From positions 17,230,318-17,294,317 of the forward strand of contig NC_079372.1 of assembly GCF_021018895.1 (NCBI RefSeq): a DNA stretch of 64,000 nucleotides. Reading direction: 5' to 3'. The translations under genes and the position numbers were made by a program. Below are positions 22,375-34,239 of the stretch, piece after piece; position 1 is the first letter of the stretch; each line of letters opens with the position of its first letter. Source of the DNA: Seriola aureovittata. Lineage: Eukaryota; Chordata; Actinopteri; Carangiformes; Carangidae. The notes beneath the pieces were generated by a model, which was not told the DNA's origin, made no database searches, and saw only the letters and a list, made by a program, of their open reading frames with translations.

Positions 22375-25300
22375 ATGTCATGGCTCCATATATATATTAC
22401 CTAATGAAGGATGGGAGCCAGATGGACCATAAATTTTTTTTTTGTGCAGTGCCCCCTATAACACGTCAATCCAGCCATATTGTTGGGTATTGTAATTTAG
22501 AAAAAATGGATTATATTTATATTTTATATATTTATAGATAAAGACATGTTTTAAAGGTAAAATCTTTATTTGCAAAGTAAATATAGCCATCAGATAAATG
22601 TAACTGAGTAGAAAGTACAATACTTCCCTCTGAAATGTAATGGAGTGTGAGTAAGTAATGTTAAATGTAATCAAGTAAAGTACAAGAATCTACAGTACAA
22701 TACTGGAGTACATGGATGTGACTTTGCCACCTCTTCCGTTTCCTCGTCCTTACATGAAAAAAGTCAATAGACTGCGGTTTGTCTTAACTTAATGTTAACC
22801 TCAAATCATCATCCATGGCAGCTGGAATTCTTCATGAGGTGTGTTAATATAATAATTGCTCCAGGGGTATTTCCTCTCCCCCATTCAATGTTTGGAGAAG
22901 CTTCAGCCCCCCCTGTGACTCCGGGTCCAAATAAACGGATGTAAAAAAAAACTGATTGCAGATAATCAACCATCTACTATCATACCATCTGCCAATGAGA
23001 AGCTTTGAAAGAACTGAGGGCCTTCTCAAGTGCGTAGGGCCAAAGAGCAATAACCATTTCAGTACTTTCATTGTCATGTTTTAGTCAAACTCACCCAACA
23101 CAGTTATTACAGCCTGTGCTGTTTTCTTATTGGCGCCTGTAGGCAAGGCTTGTTTTTACCACAGCCAGCAGAAAGCAGGTTCAGGCAAGACAGCAGCATA
23201 ACTCACTAAGTTTGGAACAAGTTAGATTTGACTTGTAATAAAAAAAAAAAAAAAAAAAAAAAAAAGAAAGAAAAAAAAGAAAAAGGAAAGTTGATCTGAA
23301 AGGGGTTACAGCTAAATGTAGTTCTTGTCAGAGCCCTGTTTTCATGCAGAGGCTCTTTGTGCTGTAGGGAGTGGTGCAGAAACTGAAAGACGATCAAAGA
23401 CTGATAGAAAAAGTCATCAATGAAAATCTCAGTGATCAATTAATAGCAACGAGTAGTGAATAAAAACCCATTGGTACTAGTGTTTATATAGCTCCCTTTT
23501 CTAATCAAAGAGGAAAATGCAATGAACTGTCTGAGCGTGTAGTGTTGGTGCTTGTTTGTAGGAGTGTGTATGGGTGTGAAAGGGCGTGGACACATGCAGT
23601 GAATCAGAAACAGGAGATGCGGAATCAAAGCTCCATGAATGTGTAGTAGAGTACAACAACTCAAACAGGTTGTGTAGAGACAACAGCTGCAACATACTTC
23701 CCTCAACACACTGCTTTACTATCACAGTTGACATCTCAAACAGCCTTATTATAGACTCTCAGCTGATGTAACATAATTTTATTATAGCCAAGGGTTTTTT
23801 TTTTTTTCTGACTGCAGCCTTTCATCTCAGCTTTCCCTCCTTGTTTTTGTAAAAAAAAAATTTATTTCTCCGGATCATTTTTGTACCATTTTTTCTGCCC
23901 GGGCCCTATCTGTGATACACTCTGGAACTTATGACTAACACACAACTTGATGAGCTTCCAAAGAACTGAGCAATTGGCTGATAAGCTTAGGTATTAGTGA
24001 GCTTTAGTTCCCATGAGACGGACTGGAAGAACAAAAAGGAGGAGACCTGCCCTGCATATTTTAAAAAAATCAACAACCAGTCCTTTAGAAATGTTAAGCA
24101 CCAACCATACCCACCACTGTGGTATAATGTGCAAGTTTACAAAAGAGGAAAAGTATTTGAGTGTGGTCTAAAGTCATTTGAGAGCTATAAGAAGGATTAG
24201 GGAGCAAAGTCTTGGGATTAGTTTGTTGCCAGCCCTGGTTTTGGTCCTTTGTACTGACTGAAGTTAATGCAAGAGCTGAGTTGTCAACTTCAGACTTTGA
24301 CTTCATAGTTTCTAAATTTGATAAAATTGTATAAAATGAACCATGTAGAATTCTCCATTTAAAGCCGAAAATAAATATTGGGTCTAAATACTTAATTCAA
24401 TATAAACTGAATAGTTAGTGTCAGCTCACTCAGTGAAAGTGACTCTCTACCTGTAGGTAAATCTTGCTGACCTGTTGGAATGTGTGAGAAGTAGAATGAG
24501 TGGAACAAGTTATGATTGGAGAAGAAAAGGGGAGAGCAAGAGAGAGAGAGAGAAATTCAATGCACTCATTTCAGATGTGCTTAGAGGTGTGGTTTTACCT
24601 TGTGGCGGTTGTCATACTTCTGACAAAGCTGGCCCATTATTTGCCGCAGGGAAAAAACCAAGCCTTAAGAGCCTAGAGGTGGGGTGGTGAAAGCAAAGCA
24701 GAAATCAAAAGTGACCGTAAATCAGTTAAACATCACCTTTCAGAGGCAAGTGACAATCGGTAGAAGGAGAAAAAGATGCAAAATGATGGGTTGAGATGAC
24801 AGCGTCATAAAAAATAGAGTGAGTTAAAGTGTGCATGGTTGGATGTGACTAGTTTCAGTTGGTTTGTGTTTGACAAATTGCATTTGCTTCACAAAATCTC
24901 TGCAGCACACACGTTTTAAAACTCTATTATTAATCAGATCTATCTTTTAACTCTTTGTGCAACATCAATCATGAATCTGCACAGTTTGGACCTTCAGTGG
25001 TAATATTTAATTCTGCCCAGAAATGATTTGTGTAGAAATACTTACAGACACATGAGAACAAACTGACATGAGGTATGTACTTATGCTACATTAGGGATGT
25101 TTGTTAAAGCTTTTGAGATGTATTTGATATATTTTGGATTTTCCCCATTTATGACAATTCAAGTGTGCAACAGGTTTGAGAAAGCTTTCACTTTTTCCTT
25201 TTCTTTTTTGAGGAACATAATAACCACACGTCACCTTTGAACGTGCACTCAGATACTGAGGTCACTAAAGTTGATGAACAGCCCATGTCTTTGAATCAGA

Positions 25301-27675
25301 CGTAAATGGGAAGGTCTGTTCATCAGGATCATTCACAATGAGGTGATTAACCATGGGAAAAGAAGAAATAATTGGTAGTGAGTGTCTTAGGTGCAGACTG
25401 CAGGGTGAGTTCTCTGGATAGCATGTGACAGGGTGAGGTGTATGTGGGAAGGTGCTCAGTGTCCATCCTACCTTGGCTAAGAAAGCACTCTTAGCAGTTA
25501 AAGTGTCTGCACTGTTTATTTCATCTCTCTGTACTGAACCGAATGATTTGGCAACATCAACAAAGAGGATGAAGACATGCATAATCAATTTGTTAATTTG
25601 AATAGACTCCATTAACAGCTAGCTGGAGTTAATCTCTTATGCAGCCTGCAAAAACAAGTCACCATGATGCAGACATTACACCGGTAATTATCTAGTTTGA
25701 CACCAGTTATGATAAAACCTGAGATTATAGCACGAATGATAATGGATTTTTGATATTCATATGGACCTCTGGTTAGGTGGTCGTGATTTCATCAGCTTTA
25801 TACACATTTAAAGAAAATTTCAGTGTGGCTAAATTTAGGAATTCATAATGACGGGAAAATAATAAAAGTTGTCTAGCATCATAGTTTATACTTCTTCAAC
25901 TGTTGTCGCCTCCAACATTGCACGGATAAAAATCCATGTTTGATCTCCTGGTCCCTGCTGACGTGAAGTAGTTGTGGTCCTACTTCTGGTGGGCCCCAAA
26001 ATGACCAGACTACCAATAAAATATCTATCCTAAGCTTGGCTCAAATTAACTGATTTTAAAAGCAAAAAACAAATGTAATTGTAATTTGTATTTCGCTGTT
26101 TATATTCTACAATTGGGTGTAATCACCCTCACTTTTTCCTCTTGTGAGTGACAGCTAGAGATTAGTACAATAAAGCCAATGTGATGACGAACAATGAACG
26201 TTGCACATACCTGACATGAAGCCAAATTTGTTTTCCTTTGATTGAAAGTGGCAAACAATTAAGAAAAAAGTGCAAGTGCGCTTTAATGAAACAAATAAAT
26301 TGCCAGGCCCATGCAACCTCATTCACCCAGACAAGATATAAACTGACTTAGCACTCCTGTTATAGTACTGTTAAGACCGCATGTGCATACTGTACCTTTT
26401 GAGGATGTCACATCAATTACTGTCAGATATTTCAGGGAGTGACACAGTGACAGCTTGGAATTAAAACTCTCTGATGCACTGGTGAAAAAAACTGATTTAA
26501 AAGAATAAAAAAAAAGGAAACCACTCGTATTGCTACCTACTGATGCTGAAACATATCAGTCTGAAATGATCTGCGCCAGGTATTGCAGCGTGTGGACCTT
26601 CACAGTAAATGTAAATCCACTGTCATAGGTGAAGCAGTGCCCACGGGGCAGCTCACTCTATAGGCAGCTGCTTCTCAAGAAGTATTATATAACATCTGAA
26701 TGTGGCAAGCTGCCTCATGCTCTGAGAGCGAGCATGCATACAGAGGATGAGTCCCTACATTAAAAATGAATAGTTTAATAAATAATCTCCATCTGTAGTG
26801 TGTGTATGTTCGTGTGGTGTCAGAACATATGTAATATGATTGATGGTATGGAACAAACCCATAAAAAACTCCTGTGGTGGTTATACTTATATAAGACTGT
26901 AAAACCTGTCTGACTTTTCATGAGCATGAAAATATATCGGCAGAGCTTACTTCTTTTTTCTTCTTCTTCTTTTTTTTTTTCTCCTGACTTTTCACTTTCC
27001 ATTCCTCACCTGCAGTTTGAAGGAAATTAAATGTACAAACTGAGACACTCTCTTAGTTGTTTATCTATTCAAACTTTGTAATTGTTGCTTGTGGTTCACA
27101 TGCTGTGGTGTTGCTGCACTTCCTTTCCTAGAGATCACCAGTCAATGAATCAATGTCCCAATAGCTATTGGCAGGATTGTCTTTGCACAAAGAACTGTTC
27201 CTGGACTTTATATCAATGACACGTCTCATTACTCACATAGCATTGGTTTTCAGTAAAAAAAAAAAAAAAAAAAAAAAAGCTCAAAAAAACCCATTGTGCA
27301 CTACCTTCCCCTGCAGAAACACACAGTTAGTAACTAGCTGGTGAATATACTGAAGCATTTAGTGGTTTTTCCCACCAGAGTTGGTAGAGACTAAAAACAG
27401 CTTAAAGACAGTGAACATAGGACTCAAATTTACCAGGTGACCAGAAACACGACTCCAGATGAATGCTAATGTTGCCCTGTATCTGCTGGATGTGTAATGT
27501 TATGTTCACAGCTTGTATCCTCATGCCCAAGTGGCCAAAATAAATCAGTTATTGCAGGTTTAAATAAAGCGCTTGAAGGACATAGAAATTGTTTTTTTTG
27601 TGTGTGTACATCTGAGTGCAATTGTACAAACACTATGAATGCCTTAAAGAAGAAAATAGTCCAAAAAAGTTAATT
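22375..27675. other. Intergenic stretch with homopolymers, no gene recognised
   Basis: Contains long A runs at 23240-23265 and 27255-27278 and a T-rich/purine-rich patch near 26950-26985. No exon with splice sites and no RNA gene was found. The short open frames are unsupported. Confidence 0.4.
23240..23265. repeat. Poly-A tract
   Basis: 26 uninterrupted A bases followed by a GAAAG-rich tail. It could be the tail of an old retroposed copy, but the upstream sequence matches nothing I recognise. Confidence 0.85.
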
Positions 27676-27678
27676 GTT

Positions 27679-27956
27679 TGGGGTGACTGTGGCTTGGGAG
27701 GTAGAGCGGGTGGTTTTCTAATCAGAGTGTCGGTGGTTTGATTCCTCCACTCGCATTTTGAGGTATCCTCGGGCAAGATACTGAACCCCAAATTACCTAT
27801 GATGTATATCATTGGTGTGTGAATGTGCATGTATGGTAGAAAAGCACATCAAGTGTAGGAAATAGAGTAGGTGAATGTGTTTTTCATTGTAAAGCATTTT
27901 GAGTGGTTGATAAGACTAGAGAAGCACTATATAAGTCCAGTCCATTCACTATTTAT
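27679..27956 (+). mobile_element. tRNA-like SINE, copy 1
   Basis: Contains a pol III A-box-like TGGCTTGGGAG (27690-27700) and a B-box-like GGTTTGATTCC (27735-27745, one mismatch to GGTTCGANTCC) at tRNA-like spacing. Then follow TCGGGCAAGATACTGAACCCC, GTGTGTGAATGTG, TTGTAAAGCATTTTGAGTGG and ACTAGAGAAGCACTATATAAG. An inverted second copy lies at 34012-34235. A SINE is the best reading from the box spacing. No clear terminal poly-A or target duplication was found. Confidence 0.65.
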
Positions 27957-28215
27957 TGCCTAATTCCATAATAGGCCTCCAACAACAACATACCAGGTAT
28001 CTTAGCTGTTGGCACGCTGTCAAAGACTCATGAGAGCTATAGCTGTTGAATGATAATGGAATAATTATCATTTTTTCTTGGTTAAAATTGTGAGGTTCTG
28101 AAATTTTATAGCCAGTGCTGTAGTAAATACCCTGGAACATGTTTCTGCTTTTCAGAAGACGCAGCTGTTTAGGGTTAGGTTGGCTCTTCGCCTCTATGTT
28201 TGAGTTGTTTGACAA

Positions 28216-28550
28216 AATTTGGAGCTGGGAGACGAGTCACTGCTCCTTCACATCATAAGGAGCCAGTTGACGTGGTTCAGGCATCTGATGTGGATGCCTC
28301 CTTGTTTGGAGGTTCTCCAGGCGAACCCAACTAGGAAGGAGACCCTGGGGCAGACCCAGAACTCCCTGGGGGGATTACATATCCCACCGGGCCTGGGAAC
28401 GCCTTGGAAGCCGAAGGTGGAGTTGGAAAGCATTGCTTGAGAGAGGGATGTCTCTCAAGGGAGGTAATACCCACCCTGCTTAACCTGCTGCCTCTGTGAC
28501 CCGACCCCAGATAAGCGGAAGAAAGGAGGGAAGGATGGATGGACGGACAA
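28216..28550 (+). pseudogene. 3' end of a LINE: degraded reverse-transcriptase C-terminus and tail
   Basis: The + frame at 28219-28440 reads SLLLHIIRSQLTWFRHLMWM and then PPCLEVLQANPTRKETLGQT. This is a decayed form of the C-terminal segment (LLLHIERSQLRWFGHL-RMPPG...) that I recall from fish non-LTR retrotransposons. The frame then breaks up. The element runs on through CCCGACCCCAGATAAGCGGAAGA to a GGATGGATGGACGGAC tail at 28532-28549, the usual tandem 3' terminus of such LINEs. It is a dead, 5'-truncated copy of about 335 bp. RTE-like or L2-like origin cannot be decided here. Confidence 0.75.
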
Positions 28551-28996
28551 ATATGGTGGTTGCTTGTGATCCAGAGGTCTGGAACCAGGCTAAACCCACT
28601 ATACACTGCCATATTTACATTTTTATAAATACAAGAGAATTGATTCATCACTCTTAAGAAATGTGACAGCTTCATAACAATCACATATACCGCTATAATG
28701 CTGCACCATATTATAACAATTACCCTAGAGGCTTTCTGCTATATGTATAAAAGATCTGCCAGATGTAAGCATGTAAGATGTCAAAACGACAAGAGTCAAC
28801 TCACATAGCTCCAACAATGGCTAATATCTGTGCACGAACTGCAGGATAATCACTCAAAAACGAAATCATTTCATATGTTAATCATGATAACATTATAACA
28901 AACTGCCAAGAGGAAAAGTAGTCACCAGCTGACAATAGCCAGGATACATGAGAGTGACTCTAGTGGTGCATGCAGATTTTGTTACTTCAAAGTTTA

Positions 28997-28998
<2 letters not shown>

Positions 28999-29028
<30 letters not shown>
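28999..29028. repeat. Poly-T tract
   Basis: 30 uninterrupted T bases, possibly the poly-A end of a minus-strand retroposed copy. The flank at 29029 onward matches no family I recognise. Confidence 0.9.
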
Positions 29029-29031
<3 letters not shown>

Positions 29032-29142
29032 TATTATTTTTGTCTGCCCTTGTATATTCAGGATTGCTGGTATTGTTGCCAGGGTGTGGTCTGTCTTTCC
29101 CAGATATTAACAGTCACTGCTTTGATGTTGGAGTCACGTATT

Positions 29143-29164
29143 ACACACACACACACACACACAC
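29143..29164. repeat. (AC)n microsatellite
   Basis: Eleven AC units followed by degenerate ACA-rich sequence. Confidence 0.9.
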
Positions 29165-29554
29165 GTACAGAAGTGCACACAATTACACACATATCCACCC
29201 AATTTCTGTTTGTCAGTGAAGGCAGCAAAGAATTATGTGAGGCGTTTGTTCTCCACTGCCACCGTCAAGTTCAGTTTTGCCTCTAATGTACCAGTTTGCC
29301 CTCTGGCAATTGTAGTACGGGGTGTGGTTGCAGAACACTGGAATTATGGGAAGGTTTATCCCAGCAAACAATACATTTTCAGTAAGCTGAAAGATGCTAC
29401 TTGTGCATAAATATTTATTTGTATTATGTGTATGTATGTATTAGGTTACCAACCAAGACCTGCACTGCCGCCATTTCCACTGCTTGTTTATTTATTTGAT
29501 CATTTTTTGGGGGGATTATTTTTTTTGGCATGTCTGCTTTATTTCTATAGTGAC

Positions 29555-29668
29555 AGTAAATCAGTAGAGACAGACAGGAAACTCAGGGGAGACAGAGGGA
29601 AAGACATGCAGCAAAGGGCCACGGGTCGAACTCGAAACTGGGCTGCTGCAGTAAGACCTCAGAGCGAA
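29555..29668 (+). repeat. Dispersed repeat fragment (GACATGCAGCAAAGGGCC...GGTCGAACTCGAA type)
   Basis: Reads GACAGTAAATCAGTAGAGAC, AGACAGAGGGAAAGACATGC, AGCAAAGGGCCACGGGTCGAA and ACTCGAAACTGGGCTGCTGC. It resembles a widespread teleost repeat whose GGTCGAACTCGAA part looks like a tRNA B box, so a tRNA-derived SINE piece is likely. The boundaries are approximate. Confidence 0.5.
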
Positions 29669-29669
29669 T

Positions 29670-32255
29670 AGTGAGTCGGAGGTCTGAGTGGAGATGTACT
29701 CTGCACCACACCAAAGTCACAGGAAGCAACAACTATAAGGAGGATATGACAATTTCACAATCAAAAAATGTAAAAAGCAGTGGAACACAGCAAAAGAATG
29801 ATACATTGAAAAGACAAAAGGTGTATTATTGGAAAGCATTTGTCATTTGTCATTATTATTGTACTACAGTGTGTCCAGACCAAAACACAGAGAGATATAG
29901 AGAATTTACAGTAAGTGAATAGACCACAGAAATTTGTTATATGTTATACGGCCAGAGTACTTTCACTTTCAAATAATACATTGACAAGACCAACCACGTG
30001 ACAGTGGTGCTATATAAATGAACAGTTTTGCTTGATTTATTTGAGCTGATGTAATCTGAACTCAGATGGCACTAATTAAGTGCACCACTCAAAACAAATA
30101 ATTGCTACAGCAGCATGACAAAAAATAAATCTGAGGTCAGCTCCATATGCTTAGACAGTTCTTCATAATGAGGTAAATCCAGTGCAAATTGCATTCTTGA
30201 TTCATATTCAGTTCTTCTGCATTCATTAAAAGTTTGTAAAGCATGAAGTTGATTTTTGATGAAGCTGAAGTCACGTTTCTCCTAGACTGATAAGTTAACA
30301 GCTGTTAGTGCTAACATTTGCTATGTAGCAAGAGCAAAAACTTACATATAGCACCTTTTAAATTAAGGATTTTCTGTATTAAAAAATGCATATTCAAAAT
30401 TATTCCACTTAAAACAAATTACCTCACACTCATAGATTGTATGTGGTTTAATCAGACTAATGTTTCATCAGACAAGTTGACTTCATCAGATTTTCTGTTC
30501 CCTCAGTTCACACAAAGCTTATATAGGTTGTGTTTATTCAGCCATTGACAATCAGCTTATCTGTCAATTGTGAGTTAAACCTGGTTACACCCACATGATA
30601 ACATGATCAATACACATCAAATAAGTCTGTACACACTTCACAATCACATACACAACGTATACTAACTAATACAGATATGTATGCACTCCAGCATGGCCTA
30701 CTAGTGTGACAAGAATGTGTGATTTTACATGTAAACAGATTATTAAGGTGCCTCATCTCCCTAGGACTTCAACCTTCTCAGTAGTAGAAGAATCATGCTT
30801 TTCCACAGAGGTGCAGTTTTAATGTTGTGGACCCTCATTAATGCACCTGCCAGGCCACTGTTTTGACAATATGTAGCTGCAATATGCAGCTTCCACTTTG
30901 AACTGTAAACTGAGCTTTGGCTTTGTTAACAAGCCCTGGTGCACTTACTGTATATCTGAGGAGTATAAACCTTAACAAAGCAATTACAAAAATACAAGAC
31001 CAATTTTTCCAATGGATTATTAGTGTACTACACACTAAAAAAATGTGGTGATTAGGCGCATTTAAGAGATGTATCAGTGTTTCTCAATGGGCTTGACTTA
31101 TCTAACTTGACCACTAAGGTGTGTTACACAGTACATACTAAGACAAACAATTAAATAATTAGAAATTTTTACCACAGCACTGTACTGGAGTGCTGTCAAG
31201 TGTTATCTGCATTGAAGCATCACATTACAACATACAATACAAACGCTGTTCCAATTGGCATCGGTAAATAGCAACTATTGCTCGTTAGCATCAGATCATT
31301 CCTAGTTAATTATTCTTCGGTCTCTCAGTGGCTGCACTTGCCAAGTTTCAGTAGAGTAACTCCCATCTCAATGTTGGTTCTCACAGATAAAATGAGCTTG
31401 TGAACATTCCTCTACATGTGCTGACTAGAAAACCTGAAATGTCACCTGTCTTATCATGCAAGATCAAATACAATCCTGTTCCAGATGTGTAGTTGCCACT
31501 GCCCTTAAGGAAAGGTGAAAAGCGTTCATTACATAATCTGCTAAAAAGTATTTTTTTGTGATGACCTTTTCTGAAAAGGTTAAGAATGTAACAGGTGAGG
31601 CCCTAATTTGGCACTTTATTGTGCTTCTCATGTAGGTCCCGTATGTGCATTAAAGCATGCATATAAATGTTTGTAATGTGCTTCAAGTGGTGGACACATA
31701 ATTCATTAGTGTTACAGTGCAGAGTTCTTGCAGAACAGTCTAACAAAGCTTCTGTGTAAGATGAGGTAGCCATGAGATTACTTCTGCATTGTAGGTGTGT
31801 GGTTGGGGAGGTTTGTAATTTGTCTTACTTTCCCCACTGTTTCTGATCACCTGATCCATGTCAAAACTGAAAGTTGAATAGGTTGAGATTGTTAGATTAC
31901 CGTCATCTCTCGCTATCATGTGTTAAAATAGGCCTAGTTCCCCCTTTAGCTTTGAAAGCACTGAGAGCAAATCTCAAAATGCTCAGTGATAGCCACTGTT
32001 TCAGCGAGTGCCCTGATACGTAATTTGTTTACATTGATAGTTATAATAGAATATAATAGTTAAGAATATAATAGAAAGCCAGCCCCAAGGGTCTGGAGCA
32101 GCCCTGTATTTCTGTACGACAACAATACAAAACCAAACAAAACACGTCCCATCTACCCAGTACTCTGCACCCGTATCACTGGACTATAACAAAACAAACA
32201 AACCAAACACCTTCCACCTCCCAAGTGCTGTAGGCCGACTCCCCAATGCTCACAC
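29670..32255. other. Intergenic stretch, nothing recognised
   Basis: AT-rich DNA without exon signals, tandem repeats or a recognised dispersed family. Confidence 0.4.
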
Positions 32256-32257
32256 AC

Positions 32258-32309
32258 GCGTGCGTGCGTGTGTGTGTGTGTGTGTATAATATATATATAT
32301 ATATATATA
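32258..32309. repeat. Compound (GT)n(AT)n microsatellite
   Basis: GCGT/GT units pass directly into about 12 AT units. It lies 75 bp outside the left end of the Tc1-like element, in a generally TA-rich patch that suits TA-targeting transposons. Confidence 0.9.
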
Positions 32310-32383
32310 CAGTAAATAAATATGGTGTAAGATTTGCAGCATTCTCATATATAAATGGGTATGTATATATGTGTGTGTATATA

Positions 32384-33790
32384 CAGTGGTGGCCAAAATT
32401 ATTAGAACATCTGACAGATCTGAAAATATTGACCTGCTCCAAAACATAATTTCATTTCACAATGTTCATGAAACATGCAGATGGTTGCTCTGAATACAAC
32501 AAATATCAGATGAAGTGAGTCCTACTGTTTTTATCCACTGTTAACTTTAATATCTGGTATATCCACCTTTTGAAGCAATTACAGGAGCACATCTCTCTGG
32601 CATAGTGTCAATATATTTCCTGAGAACTTCAACGCTAATGTTACCCCATGTGTTCTGCAACTCAAGCCAAATGCTTTCCTTTGAATGTACAATATATCCG
32701 TCCAGTTTATTTTCCAACTCGCTCCAAATTTGCTCGATGGGGTTGAGGTCTGGACTTTGAGGGGGCCAGTCCATCATTCTCAGTGTTCCAGCAGATTCTT
32801 TCCGTCACAGGTAGTTCCGGCAATAGTTAGAAGAATGTTTAAGGTCATTGTCCTCTTGGAAAATAAATCCAGGCCCAATAAGACGACTCCCAGATGGTAC
32901 TCCATGCTTCACCAGAATGTTGTGGTATACTTTCTTAACCATGATGCCATCAAGTCACCAGTTCCTGAGGCTGAAATGGCGCCCCACACCATAATACGAC
33001 ACCCTCCGTGTTTAACTGTTGGCAAGAGACACTCATTTTTATATCTCTCCCCCTCCCTCCGTCGAACATACACTCTTCGCTTGTTGCCAAGCTGTTCAAA
33101 CTTGGACTCATCAGTCCACAACACTTTATACCATTCTTCCTTTGTCCATTTCTTGTGTTCTTTTGCAAATTTCAGGCGTTTCACTCTATTTTTCTCTTTC
33201 AGTAATGGTTTCTTTGCTGCTATTCTGCCAACAGGTCTTTCTTCTCCCAGTTTCCGACACACAGTTCTTGAAGACACTGTTGCACCATTAGTCATTGTGG
33301 TGTAGATCTCGTCACGCAGTTCTCGTGAGGTCTTTCTTCGGTCCTTAAGACCGAATTTTGAGATGCTTCACTTGTCTGTCTGAAAGTTTATTTTTTCTAC
33401 CTCTCCCCTTTTGGTTCTGGTGTGAATTGGTGGCATAATGGCGGTCTAAGGTGTACTTTACAGTGCTTGGACTGCATCTGAAGTCCTTGGCTATGCGGTG
33501 GTAACTCCAGCCAGCATCAAAAAGGGCCTTTATTCAAACCCTTCTTCACCTTAGCCATGTTCAAAGAGCAACATGTGCTTCAAGACTACTTCTAGAGGCT
33601 TTGAATTTATACCAATTGGTGGTGTGGCCTCAGTGACAAAACCCTGATGTTACCAATCACTTAATGAGCAGGACAGGCCTTGTACATTCAAAAGAATCAC
33701 ACAGCTGTGTCCTAAGACTCTTGCATCACCATCAATTTGACCACGATCACACCTGATTACACAAGTAATTAGGCTTCTTCTGTGAAGGAA
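32384..33790 (-). mobile_element. Tc1-like DNA transposon, right end missing
   Basis: The left end is CAGTGGTGGCCAAAATTATT (from 32384), directly preceded by TA (32382-32383), the Tc1/mariner target. The transposase frame lies inside on the minus strand. An inverted copy of the left terminus is not present at the right, where matching sequence fades at about 33,790, so the element lost one terminal repeat. With only one end and a broken transposase it cannot move by itself. Confidence 0.85.
32547..33555 (-). pseudogene. Tc1-like transposase pseudogene
   Basis: Transposase of the DDE (DD34E) Tc1/mariner superfamily, which cuts and rejoins DNA at TA sites. Read on the minus strand it begins MAKVKKGLNK near 33,555. 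Open blocks are at 33295-32909 (with VLWTDESKFEQL and IMVWGAIS) and 32777-32547 (with DWPPQSPDLNPIEQIW and ending GGYTRY before a stop). The second catalytic region (QEDNDLKH, about 32858-32835) is in the frame of the second block and is cut from it by an in-frame TGA. So there is at least one frameshift between the first and second catalytic regions, a nonsense codon, and further breaks in the N-terminal DNA-binding part. Confidence 0.88.
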
Positions 33791-34011
33791 CATGATTGTG
33801 TGACATTGATAGTGACATAGGCCTAGCTTGTTTTTTGTAAGGAAAACGACCTAAATCTCCTTATGATGGCTCTATTCTATGGTTTATAGGGTTAGGATTA
33901 TCATGCTTAGGAGTCATGACTGTAAAATTGTTTCTGCAGTACTGATGCACGTGTGGGACTGGCTGGGGGTTCATCTGGTTGGAATCACTGATTATTGAGG
34001 CCAAGTAACGG

Positions 34012-34235
34012 TTATAGGGAGCTTTTCTAGTCTTATCAACCAGTCAGAGCGCTTCACAATGGAAGCCGCATTCACACACACACATTCATACAGCAATTGG
34101 CAGCAAGGGTTCAGTATCTGGAGGGTTCAGTATCTTTATCCCAAAGTCAATTCAACTGCACTTGAACCACCGAACCACCAACCTTCTGACGAGTGAACGA
34201 CCCGCTCTACTTCCTGAGCCACAGCTGCACTCAGT
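34012..34235 (-). mobile_element. tRNA-like SINE, copy 2 (inverted)
   Basis: The reverse complement reads GTGCAGCTGTGGCTCAGGAA, GTAGAGCGGGTCGTTCACTC, AAGGTTGGTGGTTC, GATACTGAACCC, GTGTGTGAATG, GAAGCGCTCTGACTGGTTGA and AAGACTAGAAAAGC. This is the same order as the + strand copy at 27679-27956, with a local duplication of the GATACTGAACCC part. Confidence 0.65.
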
Positions 34236-34239
34236 GAAT

